Shown: positions 45,290 through 55,947 of the stretch, in pieces | Numbering within the stretch: position 1 is the first letter of the stretch | How the letters are laid out: each line of letters opens with the position of its first letter | Assembly (NCBI RefSeq): GCF_000385335.1 | Contig: NZ_ARWA01000001.1 | Coordinates: forward strand, 3,488,001 to 3,552,000 | From: Methyloferula stellata AR4 | Lineage (GTDB): Bacteria; Pseudomonadota; Alphaproteobacteria; Rhizobiales; Beijerinckiaceae | Reading direction: 5' to 3' | Length of the DNA stretch: 64,000 bases | Program-made: the position numbers and the translations under genes | The notes under the pieces: model-generated | Seen by the model: only the letters and a program-made list of their open reading frames with translations | The model's database searches: none | What the model was told of the DNA's origin: nothing

Positions 45290-45769
45290 TTAAGCCGGCG
45301 AAGCCGAAAGAAATAAATCCCCCGCCTTCGCCGACAGCCCAGAATCAGCGCGCAATATTTCGAATGACGGATTTTCCATTTTCATAAACAGAAACCTGAT
45401 CCCGGGGTCAGAAAGAGCGCTCGCACAAAAATACTCAAATCGCAGCGCGTAAGTTCCTGAAGGCAGGCTGAAGGGTACGCTGTCGGAAGCGCTCGCAATT
45501 TCGATGGCTCCGGTTTGCGGAACTTCAAACGGCGTTTGGATGACGCGTATTGCTTCAGGTGACACGCCGACGTTACCAGACACGACGTCGAGGCTCACGG
45601 AATGCCGCCCCGCTTCTTCTATCGTCGCGAATGACACGCTGCCCGGCCTCCAGGCAAAGCCCTGGTTCACATGTCTTTCTGTCCAGCCGTTGAAAGGCTG
45701 TTGCAGTCCGCTGTCAAAAACCGCGACTTGGGAGTGTGAGACGTTAAGTAAAAATGAAGTCGTAGCCAT
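45290..45769 (-). CDS. ComJ-family nuclease inhibitor (immunity protein of the NucA-type toxin)
   Basis: A 159-aa protein. 'LNVSHSQVAVFDSGLQQPFN' with 'GWTERHVNQGFAWRPGSVSF' is the signature of competence protein J, which in Bacillus binds and inhibits the nuclease NucA. ATG 45769 is 2 bp after the stop of the toxin with the NucA/NucB domain, so the pair matches a known enzyme-inhibitor couple. The frame is open further upstream to 45826 but overlaps the toxin. Its role as immunity protein is a firm inference from family and arrangement. Confidence 0.87.
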   Translation of the reverse strand: MATTSFLLNVSHSQVAVFDSGLQQPFNGWTERHVNQGFAWRPGSVSFATIEEAGRHSVSLDVVSGNVGVSPEAIRVIQTPFEVPQTGAIEIASASDSVPFSLPSGTYALRFEYFCASALSDPGIRFLFMKMENPSFEILRADSGLSAKAGDLFLSASPA

Positions 45770-45771
45770 GA

Positions 45772-46809
45772 TTACTTGCCAATCTCGATTTTGACACGGG
45801 CACCATTTGGCAAGCCTCGACAGCAATTGCCTATGTGGGCCCCCATCGACATATTATCTTTAGGACTTATTGCACGAACGCTTGCGCCAGCTCCACCTTC
45901 CAGAAACATTGCCGGAGGATACTCGTCCAAGTGCATTCCTGGGACCTTATCCATCGCACCAGTGGCAGCTGCCCGGTTCGCCTCTGTCCCCGCCCGATCA
46001 ATCGTCAACACATCCGGCTTTCCTGATTTAATTGCATCCCTCATATGCTCTGCGGCCTCCCCGAAGCGCCCTGCTGGTATTTCAATTGTTTTCGCGACTT
46101 CGGCATCGCCACTCCCGTTTCCTGGCCCAGCGCCGCCACCACCGCCCCGGCCTCCGACGACGGGAAGCTTTCCCCACGGGAACTGCCTAAAGTTCTGCGC
46201 ATATTGCTGGCCGGGCCATATCGGATCAGGGTTAGCATCGGACATGACTTCGCCCGAACGACCCGGAGTTGCAGGGGCATTTGTCTTGCTCCCACCCGAT
46301 GTCCAACGGCCGCTCTCTATGCCACTGCCAGCCGGAACACGCGGCTGGCCGGGATCATAGGCATATTTCAGTAGATCGAGTTCGCGCGTATCGAGGCCGA
46401 CAGAGCGCATAAGCCAGCGCGCCGAGACCCCTGCTCCAATCAGGCCGTCGGCGCAGAAGAGCTGGTAGGCTTCGTCTTTGCTTTCAAATTTCGGTAGACC
46501 TGCATAGGCCAGCTCCAAATGTGCGAGCGCCTTCGCGCCTTTCGCCCATTGAGCGGACGCGCGCTTGATACATTTGAGCGCCGCGACCGATACCGGCTTC
46601 TGATAGGCGAGCGACAGCAGCCCAACAATATGCTCTTCCCTGCCATCGAGATCGAGAGCACGAACACCAAAATGATCTTGAATCATCGGCGCGAGACATG
46701 TTCCCGCACCGAGCAGCAACCCATCCTCGGTGATGTTCAATGACGAATGAAAAGGCCGCAGGCGTGCTTGTTCGCTCCAGCACTTTCTCAAAATTTGCAT
46801 GGCTTCCAC
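45772..46809 (-). CDS. Polymorphic toxin-like protein 1 with a C-terminal NucA/NucB-type DNase
   Basis: 345 aa. N-terminal domain (1-140) shared with the 42474-43553 protein; hinge 'YDPGQPRVPAGSGIESGRW'; a Gly-rich linker (about 215-235, 'GGRGGGGGAGPGNGSGD'); then a C-terminal domain (about 240-345) with 'IDRAGTEANRAAATG', 'HLDEYPPAMFLEGGAGASV' (Asp295, Glu296, Glu304) and 'MGAHIGN'. DEYP with a following EGG is the hallmark of the NucA/NucB deoxyribonucleases. GTG 46809 (AGGG 6 bp upstream) or ATG 46800 starts it. No secretion signal is seen. The adjacent ComJ-like gene supplies the matching inhibitor. Confidence 0.85.
   Translation of the reverse strand: MEAMQILRKCWSEQARLRPFHSSLNITEDGLLLGAGTCLAPMIQDHFGVRALDLDGREEHIVGLLSLAYQKPVSVAALKCIKRASAQWAKGAKALAHLELAYAGLPKFESKDEAYQLFCADGLIGAGVSARWLMRSVGLDTRELDLLKYAYDPGQPRVPAGSGIESGRWTSGGSKTNAPATPGRSGEVMSDANPDPIWPGQQYAQNFRQFPWGKLPVVGGRGGGGGAGPGNGSGDAEVAKTIEIPAGRFGEAAEHMRDAIKSGKPDVLTIDRAGTEANRAAATGAMDKVPGMHLDEYPPAMFLEGGAGASVRAISPKDNMSMGAHIGNCCRGLPNGARVKIEIGK
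46447..46764. repeat. Near-identical N-terminal segment of toxin 1 (pairs with 43197-43514)
   Basis: Direct repeat partner of 43197-43514, at a fixed offset of 3250 bp with one mismatch seen. The flanking coding sequences of the same domains, e.g. 43081-43196 versus 46331-46446, differ at many positions, so the tract has been homogenised recently. Confidence 0.85.
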
Positions 46810-47037
46810 GACTGCCCTTTGACTTCATGCTCTGGCTAAAAGCCTAACAGCGAAGCTCCGACGCAGGAAGAACACCAAGCAAACAGGAACATGACCGCGC
46901 GCCGAGACGAAGATGTCGGAAGCGACAAAACGTGCTCGCATTCCGCTTCACGTCATGGCCGCCGAGGCTCATATGGCGCGATGTGGAACTTTCAATTATG
47001 AAAGGGCGAGCGACAATCTATTTCCAAGGAGCGGGAC

Positions 47038-47463
47038 ATGTCCGCAGCCTATGACGACACCAATATTTTCGCGAAAATTCTGCGCGGGGAATTGCCCTGT
47101 TACAAAATCTTCGAGGACGACGCCGCGCTCGCCTTCATGGACATCATGCCCCGCACACAGGGCCATTGCCTCGTCATCCCGAAAGTGCCGGCGCGCAATG
47201 TGCTCGACATTCCGCCCGACGATCTGTCAAAGCTCATCCCGCGCGTGCAAAAGGTCGCGCAGGCCGCGAAGATTGCCATGCAGGCCGACGGGATCACGCT
47301 GCATCAATATAATGAACCGGCCGGCGGCCAGGTGATCTTCCACCTGCATTTTCACGTCATGCCGCGCTTTGCCGGCATCGAGCTTCGCCCGCATACGGGC
47401 CAGATGGAAAAAGCCGAAGTGCTTGAAGCCAATCGCGACAAGATCATCGCGGCGCTGAATTAG
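47038..47463 (+). CDS. HIT-family nucleotide hydrolase
   Basis: A 141-aa histidine-triad protein. 'DDTNIFAKILRGELPCYKIFEDD' at the N-terminus and the catalytic triad 'HLHFHVMPR' near residue 105 are clear. Proteins of the Hint branch hydrolyse adenosine 5'-phosphoramidates or related nucleotides. ATG 47038 has AAGGAG 8 bp upstream. It stands alone between the toxin island (228-bp gap, no gene) and a family B repeat. Confidence 0.95.
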   Translation: MSAAYDDTNIFAKILRGELPCYKIFEDDAALAFMDIMPRTQGHCLVIPKVPARNVLDIPPDDLSKLIPRVQKVAQAAKIAMQADGITLHQYNEPAGGQVIFHLHFHVMPRFAGIELRPHTGQMEKAEVLEANRDKIIAALN

Positions 47464-47490
47464 AGTCAGGACTCAATTTGTTCAACTTCA

Positions 47491-47617
47491 AACCCTCATC
47501 CTGAGGAGCGAGCGCAGCTCGCGTCTCGAAGGATCGAGGGTTTGGCGTCGAGAAAATAACGCTGATCCCTCGCCCTTCGAGACACACGCCTCTCGGCGCG
47601 CTCCTCAGGGTGAGGGA
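47491..47617. repeat. Palindromic repeat, family B, copy 3
   Basis: CCCTCATCCTGAGGAGCG ... GCGTCTCGAAGGATCGAGGG and, after about 30 bp, the mirrored CCCTCGCCCTTCGAGACAC ... GCGCTCCTCAGGGTGAGGG. It separates the convergent HIT gene and the 47653-48027 gene, and shows the full two-armed form of the element found inside imuB. Confidence 0.82.
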
Positions 47618-47652
47618 TCAAGCAAATGGGTTGAGACTCGTGAGTGGCTGCC

Positions 47653-48027
47653 TCAAGGCGCGGGCGCGAGCACGTCGTAGGCCGCCTTATAGGGCTCGAT
47701 GCGCACGACGCCCGCCGCGAAAACCGAAACCTTGGCGATCGGCCCGAAGACGAGCTTGCCGTCCGCATCGTGCTTCACGCCATATTGCCAGATCGTCATT
47801 TGCCCATCGGCTGCGATCTTCTTCGACAATTGCTCGACGGCTGAGCCGGTGCCGAGACGGGCTATGTCCTCCTTGGTCAATCCGACGAACATTTCGTCCT
47901 TCGGCGTCACGATCTTGAAGAGGCTCACACCTTCGGCAGCGGCAGCCGACATGATGGCTGCCATTGTCGTAAAACCAGCGGCGGCAAAAAGAGTGCGGCG
48001 TTGAAAACGGGTCGCCCGGCAAAACAT
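47653..48027 (-). CDS. Exported small hypothetical protein with twin-arginine-like signal
   Basis: 124 aa. The N-terminus 'RFQRRTLFAAAGFTTMAAIMSAAAAEG' is a signal peptide with an RR pair, possibly Tat-type. The mature domain (about 95 aa) has 'DEMFVGLTKEDIARLG' and 'FGPIAKVSVFAAGVVRIEPYK', but I recognise no family. ATG 48027 is supported by AGGAG 6 bp upstream. It appears monocistronic, with a family B repeat downstream. Confidence 0.72.
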   Translation of the reverse strand: MFCRATRFQRRTLFAAAGFTTMAAIMSAAAAEGVSLFKIVTPKDEMFVGLTKEDIARLGTGSAVEQLSKKIAADGQMTIWQYGVKHDADGKLVFGPIAKVSVFAAGVVRIEPYKAAYDVLAPAP

Positions 48028-48378
48028 GATTTTCTCCTGATTCGAAGGGCCGCCCCTTATGGCAAGGCGGTCAGAATGAAGGAGAGGTAATCCGTTCGGA
48101 CCCGGGTGCCCGTGCCGTTTGACACGACGAAGTTCGTTGGTCCGTGGCCAATGACGGCTGCAGCGACGTATCAGATTTCGCCATTCATCTCTTGGCGGCG
48201 AGCATGGCGAGCGGACCGCTTTAGTCAAGGATGGCTTCGCCACCGCCTACGGCGGCGCATCCGAGATGCGTCCTTGACGAAAGCATATCCGTCTCGCTGA
48301 AAATCTCCGCCGCTGGATGAATGGCGGTCTTTGAACGGCACGATCGGCCTCGGAACAATCCTCAACCTCTTAGAAAGA

Positions 48379-48405
48379 AAATGGCCGGGACAAGCCCGGC
48401 CATTT
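48379..48405 (-). terminator. Intrinsic terminator of clpSA
   Basis: A perfect 11-bp stem (AAATGGCCGGG / CCCGGCCATTT) with a 5-base loop, followed on the minus strand by TTCTTTCT, 33 bp after the clpA stop. The T-rich tail and stability make it a convincing terminator. Confidence 0.85.
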
Positions 48406-48437
48406 CGATTTTAAGAAAGCGATGAGGTCGCGTTCGA

Positions 48438-50915
<2,478 letters not shown>

Positions 50916-50930
50916 TGTGGCTCCAACCTC

Positions 50931-51293
50931 TCAGTTCTTTTCCATGATACATTGCAGCGGATGCTGATGCTTGCGGGCGTAGTCCATAACTTGCGTGACT
51001 TTCGTCTCCGCCACTTCATACGTGAACACGCCGCACTCTCCGACACCGTGCTGGTGCACATGGAGCATGATCCGTGTCGCGTCTTCGGGGCCCTTGTTGA
51101 AGTATTTCTTCAACACCGTGACCACGAATTCCATCGGCGTGTAATCGTCGTTGAGGAGAAGAACCCGGTACATGGCGGGCTTGCGCGTCTGGGTGCGCGT
51201 CCGCGTAATAACCGCTGTTCCATTGCCTCCTTTACCGCCGTCACCTCCGCCATCCCCCGGCTCACCGGCCGCCTTCAAGGGAAAAACTGTCAT
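50931..51293 (-). CDS. clpS: ATP-dependent Clp protease adaptor ClpS
   Basis: A 120-aa N-degron adaptor that hands substrates to ClpA. After a Gly-rich disordered start ('[17 protein letters not shown]') the core '[27 protein letters not shown]' and '[20 protein letters not shown]' is canonical, containing the residues that bind the N-terminal residue of substrates. ATG 51293 marks the start; the upstream frame to 51497 shows no homology. It is directly upstream of clpA, so they form one operon. Confidence 0.95.
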   Translation of the reverse strand: MTVFPLKAAGEPGDGGGDGGKGGNGTAVITRTRTQTRKPAMYRVLLLNDDYTPMEFVVTVLKKYFNKGPEDATRIMLHVHQHGVGECGVFTYEVAETKVTQVMDYARKHQHPLQCIMEKN

Positions 51294-51735
51294 AGACTCA
51301 GGATAAGGGTTGCAAAATTGGCCCGCGCTATGGACTGAGCCGTTTTTCCAACTGTCGAATTGGGAAAATGGTCCGTCGGTCACGTCTCTTTGATCCTTAC
51401 CGTCCGCTGTCGTCGCCTTAAGATTGCGATGACGACGCTGTTTTCCAAGAGCGATGCAAATGTTTGGCCAGCTCTTTGTAACTGGCCCATCCTGCACCGG
51501 ATTCTCAGACTACCTCCACTTCCTAATATGGACCACAGGTCTTTTTGCACAAAAGACATCTGGTCGCAGAGCTTAACGGGCGCCTCAGATCGCTGTGGAA
51601 AGCCTTCCGCAGCCTCGTTTATGGTCACGTATGGTTATTGGGACTGCCCCTGGCCGGCCGATTCTTCCGCCCAACGCCCTCCGCACGAAGCGGTTCGAGC
51701 GGTGCGCCGCGGTTTAAGGCAAAAAGCCAATAAAA
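51294..51735. other. Non-coding gap between clpS and the phasin terminator
   Basis: About 440 bp with scattered short open frames on both strands but no start signals, codon pattern or homology that I can support. It should contain the clpSA promoter close to 51300-51400. No repeat family member is found. Confidence 0.4.
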
Positions 51736-51759
51736 AAGGCCCGACATCCGTCGAGCCTT
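51736..51759 (-). terminator. Intrinsic terminator of the phasin gene
   Basis: Stem AAGGCTCGAC/GTCGGGCCTT (one G-T pair, 51736-51745 with 51750-51759), 4-base loop, followed on the minus strand by TTTTTT. It lies 68 bp after the phasin stop. Confidence 0.82.
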
Positions 51760-51826
51760 CGCGAAAACCGCCAGCGCGGCAAGGTCTTGCAACAGACCTT
51801 GCCGAAGCGTGCAAATCTGCGGAAAA

Positions 51827-52168
51827 TTATTTCGCGGCCGATTGGGCCTTAGCGATCACGCCTTCAACCGGCTTGAAAGCTTCCTTGGCGAGATTCGAAT
51901 AGATCTCGCTGAACTTCGTCACTTGAGCGACAAAGCCTTCGTAAGAGGTTTTGGCGAATTCGGACTGGATCTGAATCGCGCTGTCGAGCGAATTGGCGCC
52001 GAGGAGCTTCTCGAAAAAGGCAGAGTTGCTCTCGAGGGACTTCTTCGAATAGTCGGTCGCCTCGGCGGCGATCGTCTGCAGACCCTTGGCAAGGGACGCA
52101 GCAGCGGTGGTGGCCGCTTCCAGTTGCTCTTTGCCGAATTTTTGGAACTCGTCGAAATTGGTAGCCAT
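51827..52168 (-). CDS. Phasin-family protein
   Basis: A 113-aa amphipathic helical protein without cysteine, rich in Ala, Lys, Glu and Phe ('FGKEQLEAATTAAASLAKGLQTIAAEATDYSKKS', 'KLLGANSLDSAIQIQSEFAKTSYEGFVAQ'). The pattern matches phasin_2 proteins, which coat polyhydroxyalkanoate granules. It implies PHA storage. ATG 52168, with GAGGA upstream, is clear. It is transcribed away from the carboxypeptidase gene; a strong terminator follows. Confidence 0.92.
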   Translation of the reverse strand: MATNFDEFQKFGKEQLEAATTAAASLAKGLQTIAAEATDYSKKSLESNSAFFEKLLGANSLDSAIQIQSEFAKTSYEGFVAQVTKFSEIYSNLAKEAFKPVEGVIAKAQSAAK

Positions 52169-52425
52169 GGTGTTCCTCGTCGGATTGGGCCTGAATATGT
52201 CAGGTCGGCGGATCGGCGGGCCTGCCGATGACTGGAATTTAGTGCGCTGCACAAATTTCGTCAAGAGGAATTTTTTGCACTGCAACAAGAGTGTCAATGC
52301 GAGACGCTTGCCGCGATTCTACGCTATTCCCTTAACCGGCAGGTAACCCAAGAGAATTAGCGTCTGTCCTGAAGCCATGCTTCGGCGTGGCCATGATGTC
52401 CCCCGTGGATCAAGGACAGATTTGT

Positions 52426-54123
52426 ATGTTCAGGCGTTGCGTGACGGTTTGTCGCAAATCTCCCCTTTTGGCCTTAGCCGGAGCAGCCCTTCTCATATCC
52501 GTCTGGAATGTGCCTGCCGCGCAAGCACGGCATTGGCATCATGTCCGGCATTTTCAGCATGTCTATTTTTCGCAGCGGCATTTCTTTCAAAGGCCGTCGC
52601 ACCGTCACGCCGCGGCCGAATCCGGCCCGAGGGCGGCCGCGATCGTGGTCGATGGAAATTCGGGCCGCACCCTCTATGCGATGAACGAAAACGAATTGCG
52701 CCATCCGGCCTCGATCACCAAGGTGATGACGCTCTATCTCCTCTTCGAGCAATTGGACAAAGGCCGCTTCCGGCTCGACAGCGAGATCCCGATTTCCCGG
52801 CACGCCGCCGCCCAGGCTCCCACCAAGCTCGGCCTTGACCCTGGCGACACGATCAAAGTCGAAGACGCGATCAAGGCCATCGTCACGCGCTCGGCGAATG
52901 ATATCGCCGTTGCCGTTGCCGAAGCCGTCGGCGGCGACGAAGCAAGCTTTGCCGAAATGATGACCCGCAAGGCGCATGCGCTCGGCATGAGCCGCACGCA
53001 TTATGAAAACGCTTCGGGCCTGCCGAACGACGAACAGGTCACCACGGCACATGACCTGGCTCTTCTCGGCCGCGCCATTCAGGATCGCTTCCCGCGCTAC
53101 TATCGTTATTTTTCGACGCGGGTTTTCTATTACGCCGGCACGGTCAGCCCGAACCACAATCATCTGCTCGACCGTGTCGAAGGCATGGACGGCATCAAGA
53201 CGGGTTACACTCGCGCTTCCGGCTTCAACCTTCTGACCTCCGTCAAGCGCAACGGCCATTATATCGTCGCCGTGGTGATGGGCGGTTCAAGTGCCGCCTC
53301 GCGCGACCGGACGATGGCCGGCCTCATCGAACACGAAATCAACGAAGGCGCGACGGTCCGTACGGCCGCCGCGATCAGCGAGTCGCCGGCAGCCGCCAGC
53401 CTTGAGCGGCGCGAGCGCGAAGCTGAGCCGGTGGCCGCGCAAGGTCCGGCGGCGCAAATACCCGAGGCGCAGCCGCCGCTTCGCCCCACCCTGAAGCCGC
53501 AGTCTCTCAAGACCGAGGCCAAGGCCGAGGCATTGCCGGCTCCGGTTCAAGTCGCCTCCGCCGCGCCCGAAGCGCCGGTCGAACGGCCGCGCCCTGCCTT
53601 CGTCTCGGGTGCACCGAAGCCGATGCCGGTTGCAGAGAATGCGCAACCCATGGCGCTTGGCCGGCACGCCGCGCTCGACGGATCGACGACGACCTCCCTG
53701 CTTGCAACAGGCACTATTCCTTCGGCGACGCCATCTGCGATGCGCTGGGTCGTCGGACCGCAGCCGGCCGCGATGAAGGATCACGCCGGGGAGCCGCAAA
53801 AAGCGGTCAAAGCCGAGCCCGCAGTCTCGGCACCGGCGTCGGAAAAGGCAGCGGATAATGCACGCCCCGCCATCGCACGCAGCGGCTGGATGATCCAGAT
53901 CGGCGCCACGGACGATGTTGCGAAAGCCAACGAACTTTTGGCGCGTGCCAAATCGCAAGGACATCGCGCGCTGAGTTCCGCACAGCCCTTCACTGAAAAG
54001 GTGCAACGCGGGTCCGAGACGCTCTACCGGGCGCGTTTCGCGGGGCTTGAGGAAAATAGCGCCGAACTCGCCTGCAAAGCCTTGAAGCGGTCCGGTTTCT
54101 CCTGCTTCGCCACCAAGAATTGA
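52426..54123 (+). CDS. D-alanyl-D-alanine carboxypeptidase with His-rich N-terminus and SPOR domain
   Basis: A 565-aa S11 (low-molecular-weight PBP) family enzyme that trims peptidoglycan pentapeptides. A signal peptide (about 1-35) is followed by a His-rich stretch ('RHWHHVRHFQHVYF'). The serine-protease-like triad motifs are intact: 'HPASITKVMT' (SxxK), 'SAN' and 'DGIKTGYT' (KTG). A long Pro/Ala/Glu-rich linker leads to a C-terminal SPOR-type domain (from about 490, 'SGWMIQIGATDDVAKANELL'), which binds denuded septal glycans. ATG 52426 (AAGGA upstream) is used instead of GTG 52387. The His-rich segment is unusual for the family. Confidence 0.93.
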   Translation: MFRRCVTVCRKSPLLALAGAALLISVWNVPAAQARHWHHVRHFQHVYFSQRHFFQRPSHRHAAAESGPRAAAIVVDGNSGRTLYAMNENELRHPASITKVMTLYLLFEQLDKGRFRLDSEIPISRHAAAQAPTKLGLDPGDTIKVEDAIKAIVTRSANDIAVAVAEAVGGDEASFAEMMTRKAHALGMSRTHYENASGLPNDEQVTTAHDLALLGRAIQDRFPRYYRYFSTRVFYYAGTVSPNHNHLLDRVEGMDGIKTGYTRASGFNLLTSVKRNGHYIVAVVMGGSSAASRDRTMAGLIEHEINEGATVRTAAAISESPAAASLERREREAEPVAAQGPAAQIPEAQPPLRPTLKPQSLKTEAKAEALPAPVQVASAAPEAPVERPRPAFVSGAPKPMPVAENAQPMALGRHAALDGSTTTSLLATGTIPSATPSAMRWVVGPQPAAMKDHAGEPQKAVKAEPAVSAPASEKAADNARPAIARSGWMIQIGATDDVAKANELLARAKSQGHRALSSAQPFTEKVQRGSETLYRARFAGLEENSAELACKALKRSGFSCFATKN

Positions 54124-54215
54124 ACCAGGGGCACAGTCCCTTTCACCAAGTTTGGAGCATGGCCCGGAAAAGCCCTTTGCTCGCAACCTGAAACGTAGCG
54201 TCCGTAGAGTGGAGT

Positions 54216-54935
54216 TTAAACATGGCGACGCAAGAGGACGTCCTTGGCCTCATTGACACGAGCCGCCAGGTCCGTCGATCCCCCATGGTCCGGGTGGAGT
54301 TTTTGCATCAGCGCGCGGTGCGACTGGACGATCGCCTCGCGCGGCGCACCCTTTTGAAGCCCAAGAACCTGATAGGCTTGATCTTCGGACATCGCGCCGG
54401 AGCTCTGCCCGGAACCATCGCTTCGGCCCGTGTCGCCGTCACCCTCACCTGCCGCACGCCAGCCGGGAAATCGGCGGTCGAGATAAGCTTCAAGTAAGCG
54501 CGCGCCTTCGGGGTCGTCGGTCAGACACAAGACATAGACGGCCTCGCATTGCGGCCGCGTCAGATCGTCGAGCCATTTTCCTTCATCGGGCCCGGCGAGA
54601 ATCAGACCGCGCATTTTTCCGGTTTCATGATCGAGTTCCATTTCGACCATTGCCGAGCGCACACGCGAGGATTTATTTCCCGTCCCGCGTCCGACCGAAC
54701 GAAACCACGACATGGGCGTGCCGCTGACGCCGAGCAGCCAGAACCCGAAGGCACCGAGCGCAAAGGCAAAGCCAAGGCGCCCGAGCAGCAGCAGGCCAAA
54801 GGCAGCAGCGAGCGCCAGCAGACCGGCCGCCTGTTTCAGGAGCCGCGCCAAACTCGCCGGATTGGCGCGCGCAAAAGCTTTCATCGCGGCGAGCGCGATC
54901 CAGAATCCCAAAATACCCAGCAAAATATAAGGCAC
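54216..54935 (-). CDS. Membrane-anchored DnaJ-domain protein
   Basis: 239 aa: two N-terminal membrane helices (ILLGILGFWIALAAM; LLALAAAFGLLLLGRLGFAFAL), a cytosolic part with 'ELDHETGKMRGLILAGPDEGKWLDDL', and a C-terminal J domain ('AYQVLGLQKGAPREAIVQSHRALMQKLHPDHGG') with an intact HPD motif, so it should stimulate DnaK ATPase. This single-gene DnaJ-like membrane protein is typical of alphaproteobacteria, where its client is unknown. It converges with the carboxypeptidase gene. Confidence 0.9.
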   Translation of the reverse strand: MPYILLGILGFWIALAAMKAFARANPASLARLLKQAAGLLALAAAFGLLLLGRLGFAFALGAFGFWLLGVSGTPMSWFRSVGRGTGNKSSRVRSAMVEMELDHETGKMRGLILAGPDEGKWLDDLTRPQCEAVYVLCLTDDPEGARLLEAYLDRRFPGWRAAGEGDGDTGRSDGSGQSSGAMSEDQAYQVLGLQKGAPREAIVQSHRALMQKLHPDHGGSTDLAARVNEAKDVLLRRHV

Positions 54936-54996
54936 GCTTTGGGTCCTTAAGAACTCATGGCGTCAACGAGAGTCGCGATGATTGAGTTTATATCGA

Positions 54997-55100
54997 CGCA
55001 TGACCTCGTCCGAAAAGTCTGCAACTTTCCGGGATCATGCTTTAGTTTGTGACGCATAATCTCGTCCGAAAAGTCTGCAACTTTTCGGGATCATGCTTTA
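54997..55100. repeat. Tandem pair of family A palindromes
   Basis: Two directly repeated family A units at 54997-55044 and 55051-55100 (each CTCGTCCGAAAAGTCTGCAACTTT-CGGGATCATGCTTTAG), almost identical. The stop codon of the minus-strand vWA gene (55098-55100, TAA) is supplied by the end of the second unit. Confidence 0.83.
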
Positions 55101-55817
55101 GCTCATCTGCGCGAGAAGCATCTGCGCCGGCGTGGATTTGCTATTTTGCGCGATCCTTTCGAGCGCCGTCTTTCCGCCCGCCGCATAGGCCGCGGCTGCG
55201 CCGAGAAGCGCCGCGAGCCGTTCCGGCGCCGACAGATCGAAGCTCGCATAAGCGCCGCCCGTCAGGCGGGCGATGTCGCGAAAGCTCCGCTCAGCCTCGG
55301 CGTCCTTGCCTTCCTGAAAGACGAAAGCCTTGACGCCCAGAAGCGCCAGTTCGCCGGCAAGACCCGCGATCATATCGGCGCTCTCCTCCATCGCATCGCC
55401 GACGAAGACGAGAACCCGCACCGGGCGCCGCCGCGTCTCGGTGGCGACATGTTTCAAAACCTTGCCGATTTGCGTCGTGCCGGCGCGGACATCAATCTTC
55501 GACATATATTCGGCGAGCTTGCGGCCTGCCGGCGCGAAGGGCGAGGCTTTGCACTCGCCAAAGCCGCGGAAATAGACGAGCTGCACATCGAGGCCGCCGA
55601 AAGCCGCTGCGGTCTCGAACATGCGGCCCTGCAAAGCCTGCGCGAGATCCCAGGTCGGCTGCCGGCTCATCGTCGCATCGAGCGCGAAGATCAGGCGGCC
55701 GCGCGCGTCGGCGGTGATGACCGGCACGCCCGCCGCTTTCTCAAGAAAAAGCTCGACCTCCGTGCGCGGCTTGGCTCGCGGCGAAATCTGCTTCGTATCG
55801 TCCTTGGTTTGCTTCAC
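55098..55817 (-). CDS. von Willebrand factor A-like domain protein
   Basis: A 239-aa soluble vWA protein. 'GRLIFALDATMSRQPTWDLAQALQG' has a D-x-T-x-S variant of the MIDAS motif; 'GTTQIGKVLKHVATE' supplies the conserved Thr, and 'VRVLVFVGDAMEES' the later Asp. This is a stand-alone vWA type, found in alphaproteobacteria with unknown partners. GTG 55817 is favoured; the frame stays open to 56261, but the upstream part overlaps the WecG-like gene and has no homology. Its stop lies in a REP-type repeat. Confidence 0.82.
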   Translation of the reverse strand: MKQTKDDTKQISPRAKPRTEVELFLEKAAGVPVITADARGRLIFALDATMSRQPTWDLAQALQGRMFETAAAFGGLDVQLVYFRGFGECKASPFAPAGRKLAEYMSKIDVRAGTTQIGKVLKHVATETRRRPVRVLVFVGDAMEESADMIAGLAGELALLGVKAFVFQEGKDAEAERSFRDIARLTGGAYASFDLSAPERLAALLGAAAAYAAGGKTALERIAQNSKSTPAQMLLAQMS

Positions 55818-55947
55818 GCGTTGACCCGAGACCTTGGAGCCGAGGTTAATTCTCAACCATCCTATCAGATTGCGGTTTTGATGCGGAACGGCAATCGGAT
55901 TTGGATAATGAAAGCTTTTCGGCGCCGTTCGCTTAAGCTTCGCAGCA

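Noticed and set aside
46913-47335. Plus-strand frame overlapping the HIT gene
   Set aside because: It runs in a different frame through a canonical HIT protein and has no ribosome binding site.
54997-55100. Direct repeats considered as a CRISPR array
   Set aside because: Only two palindromic units with a 6-bp gap and no spacers; they belong to the dispersed family A repeats.
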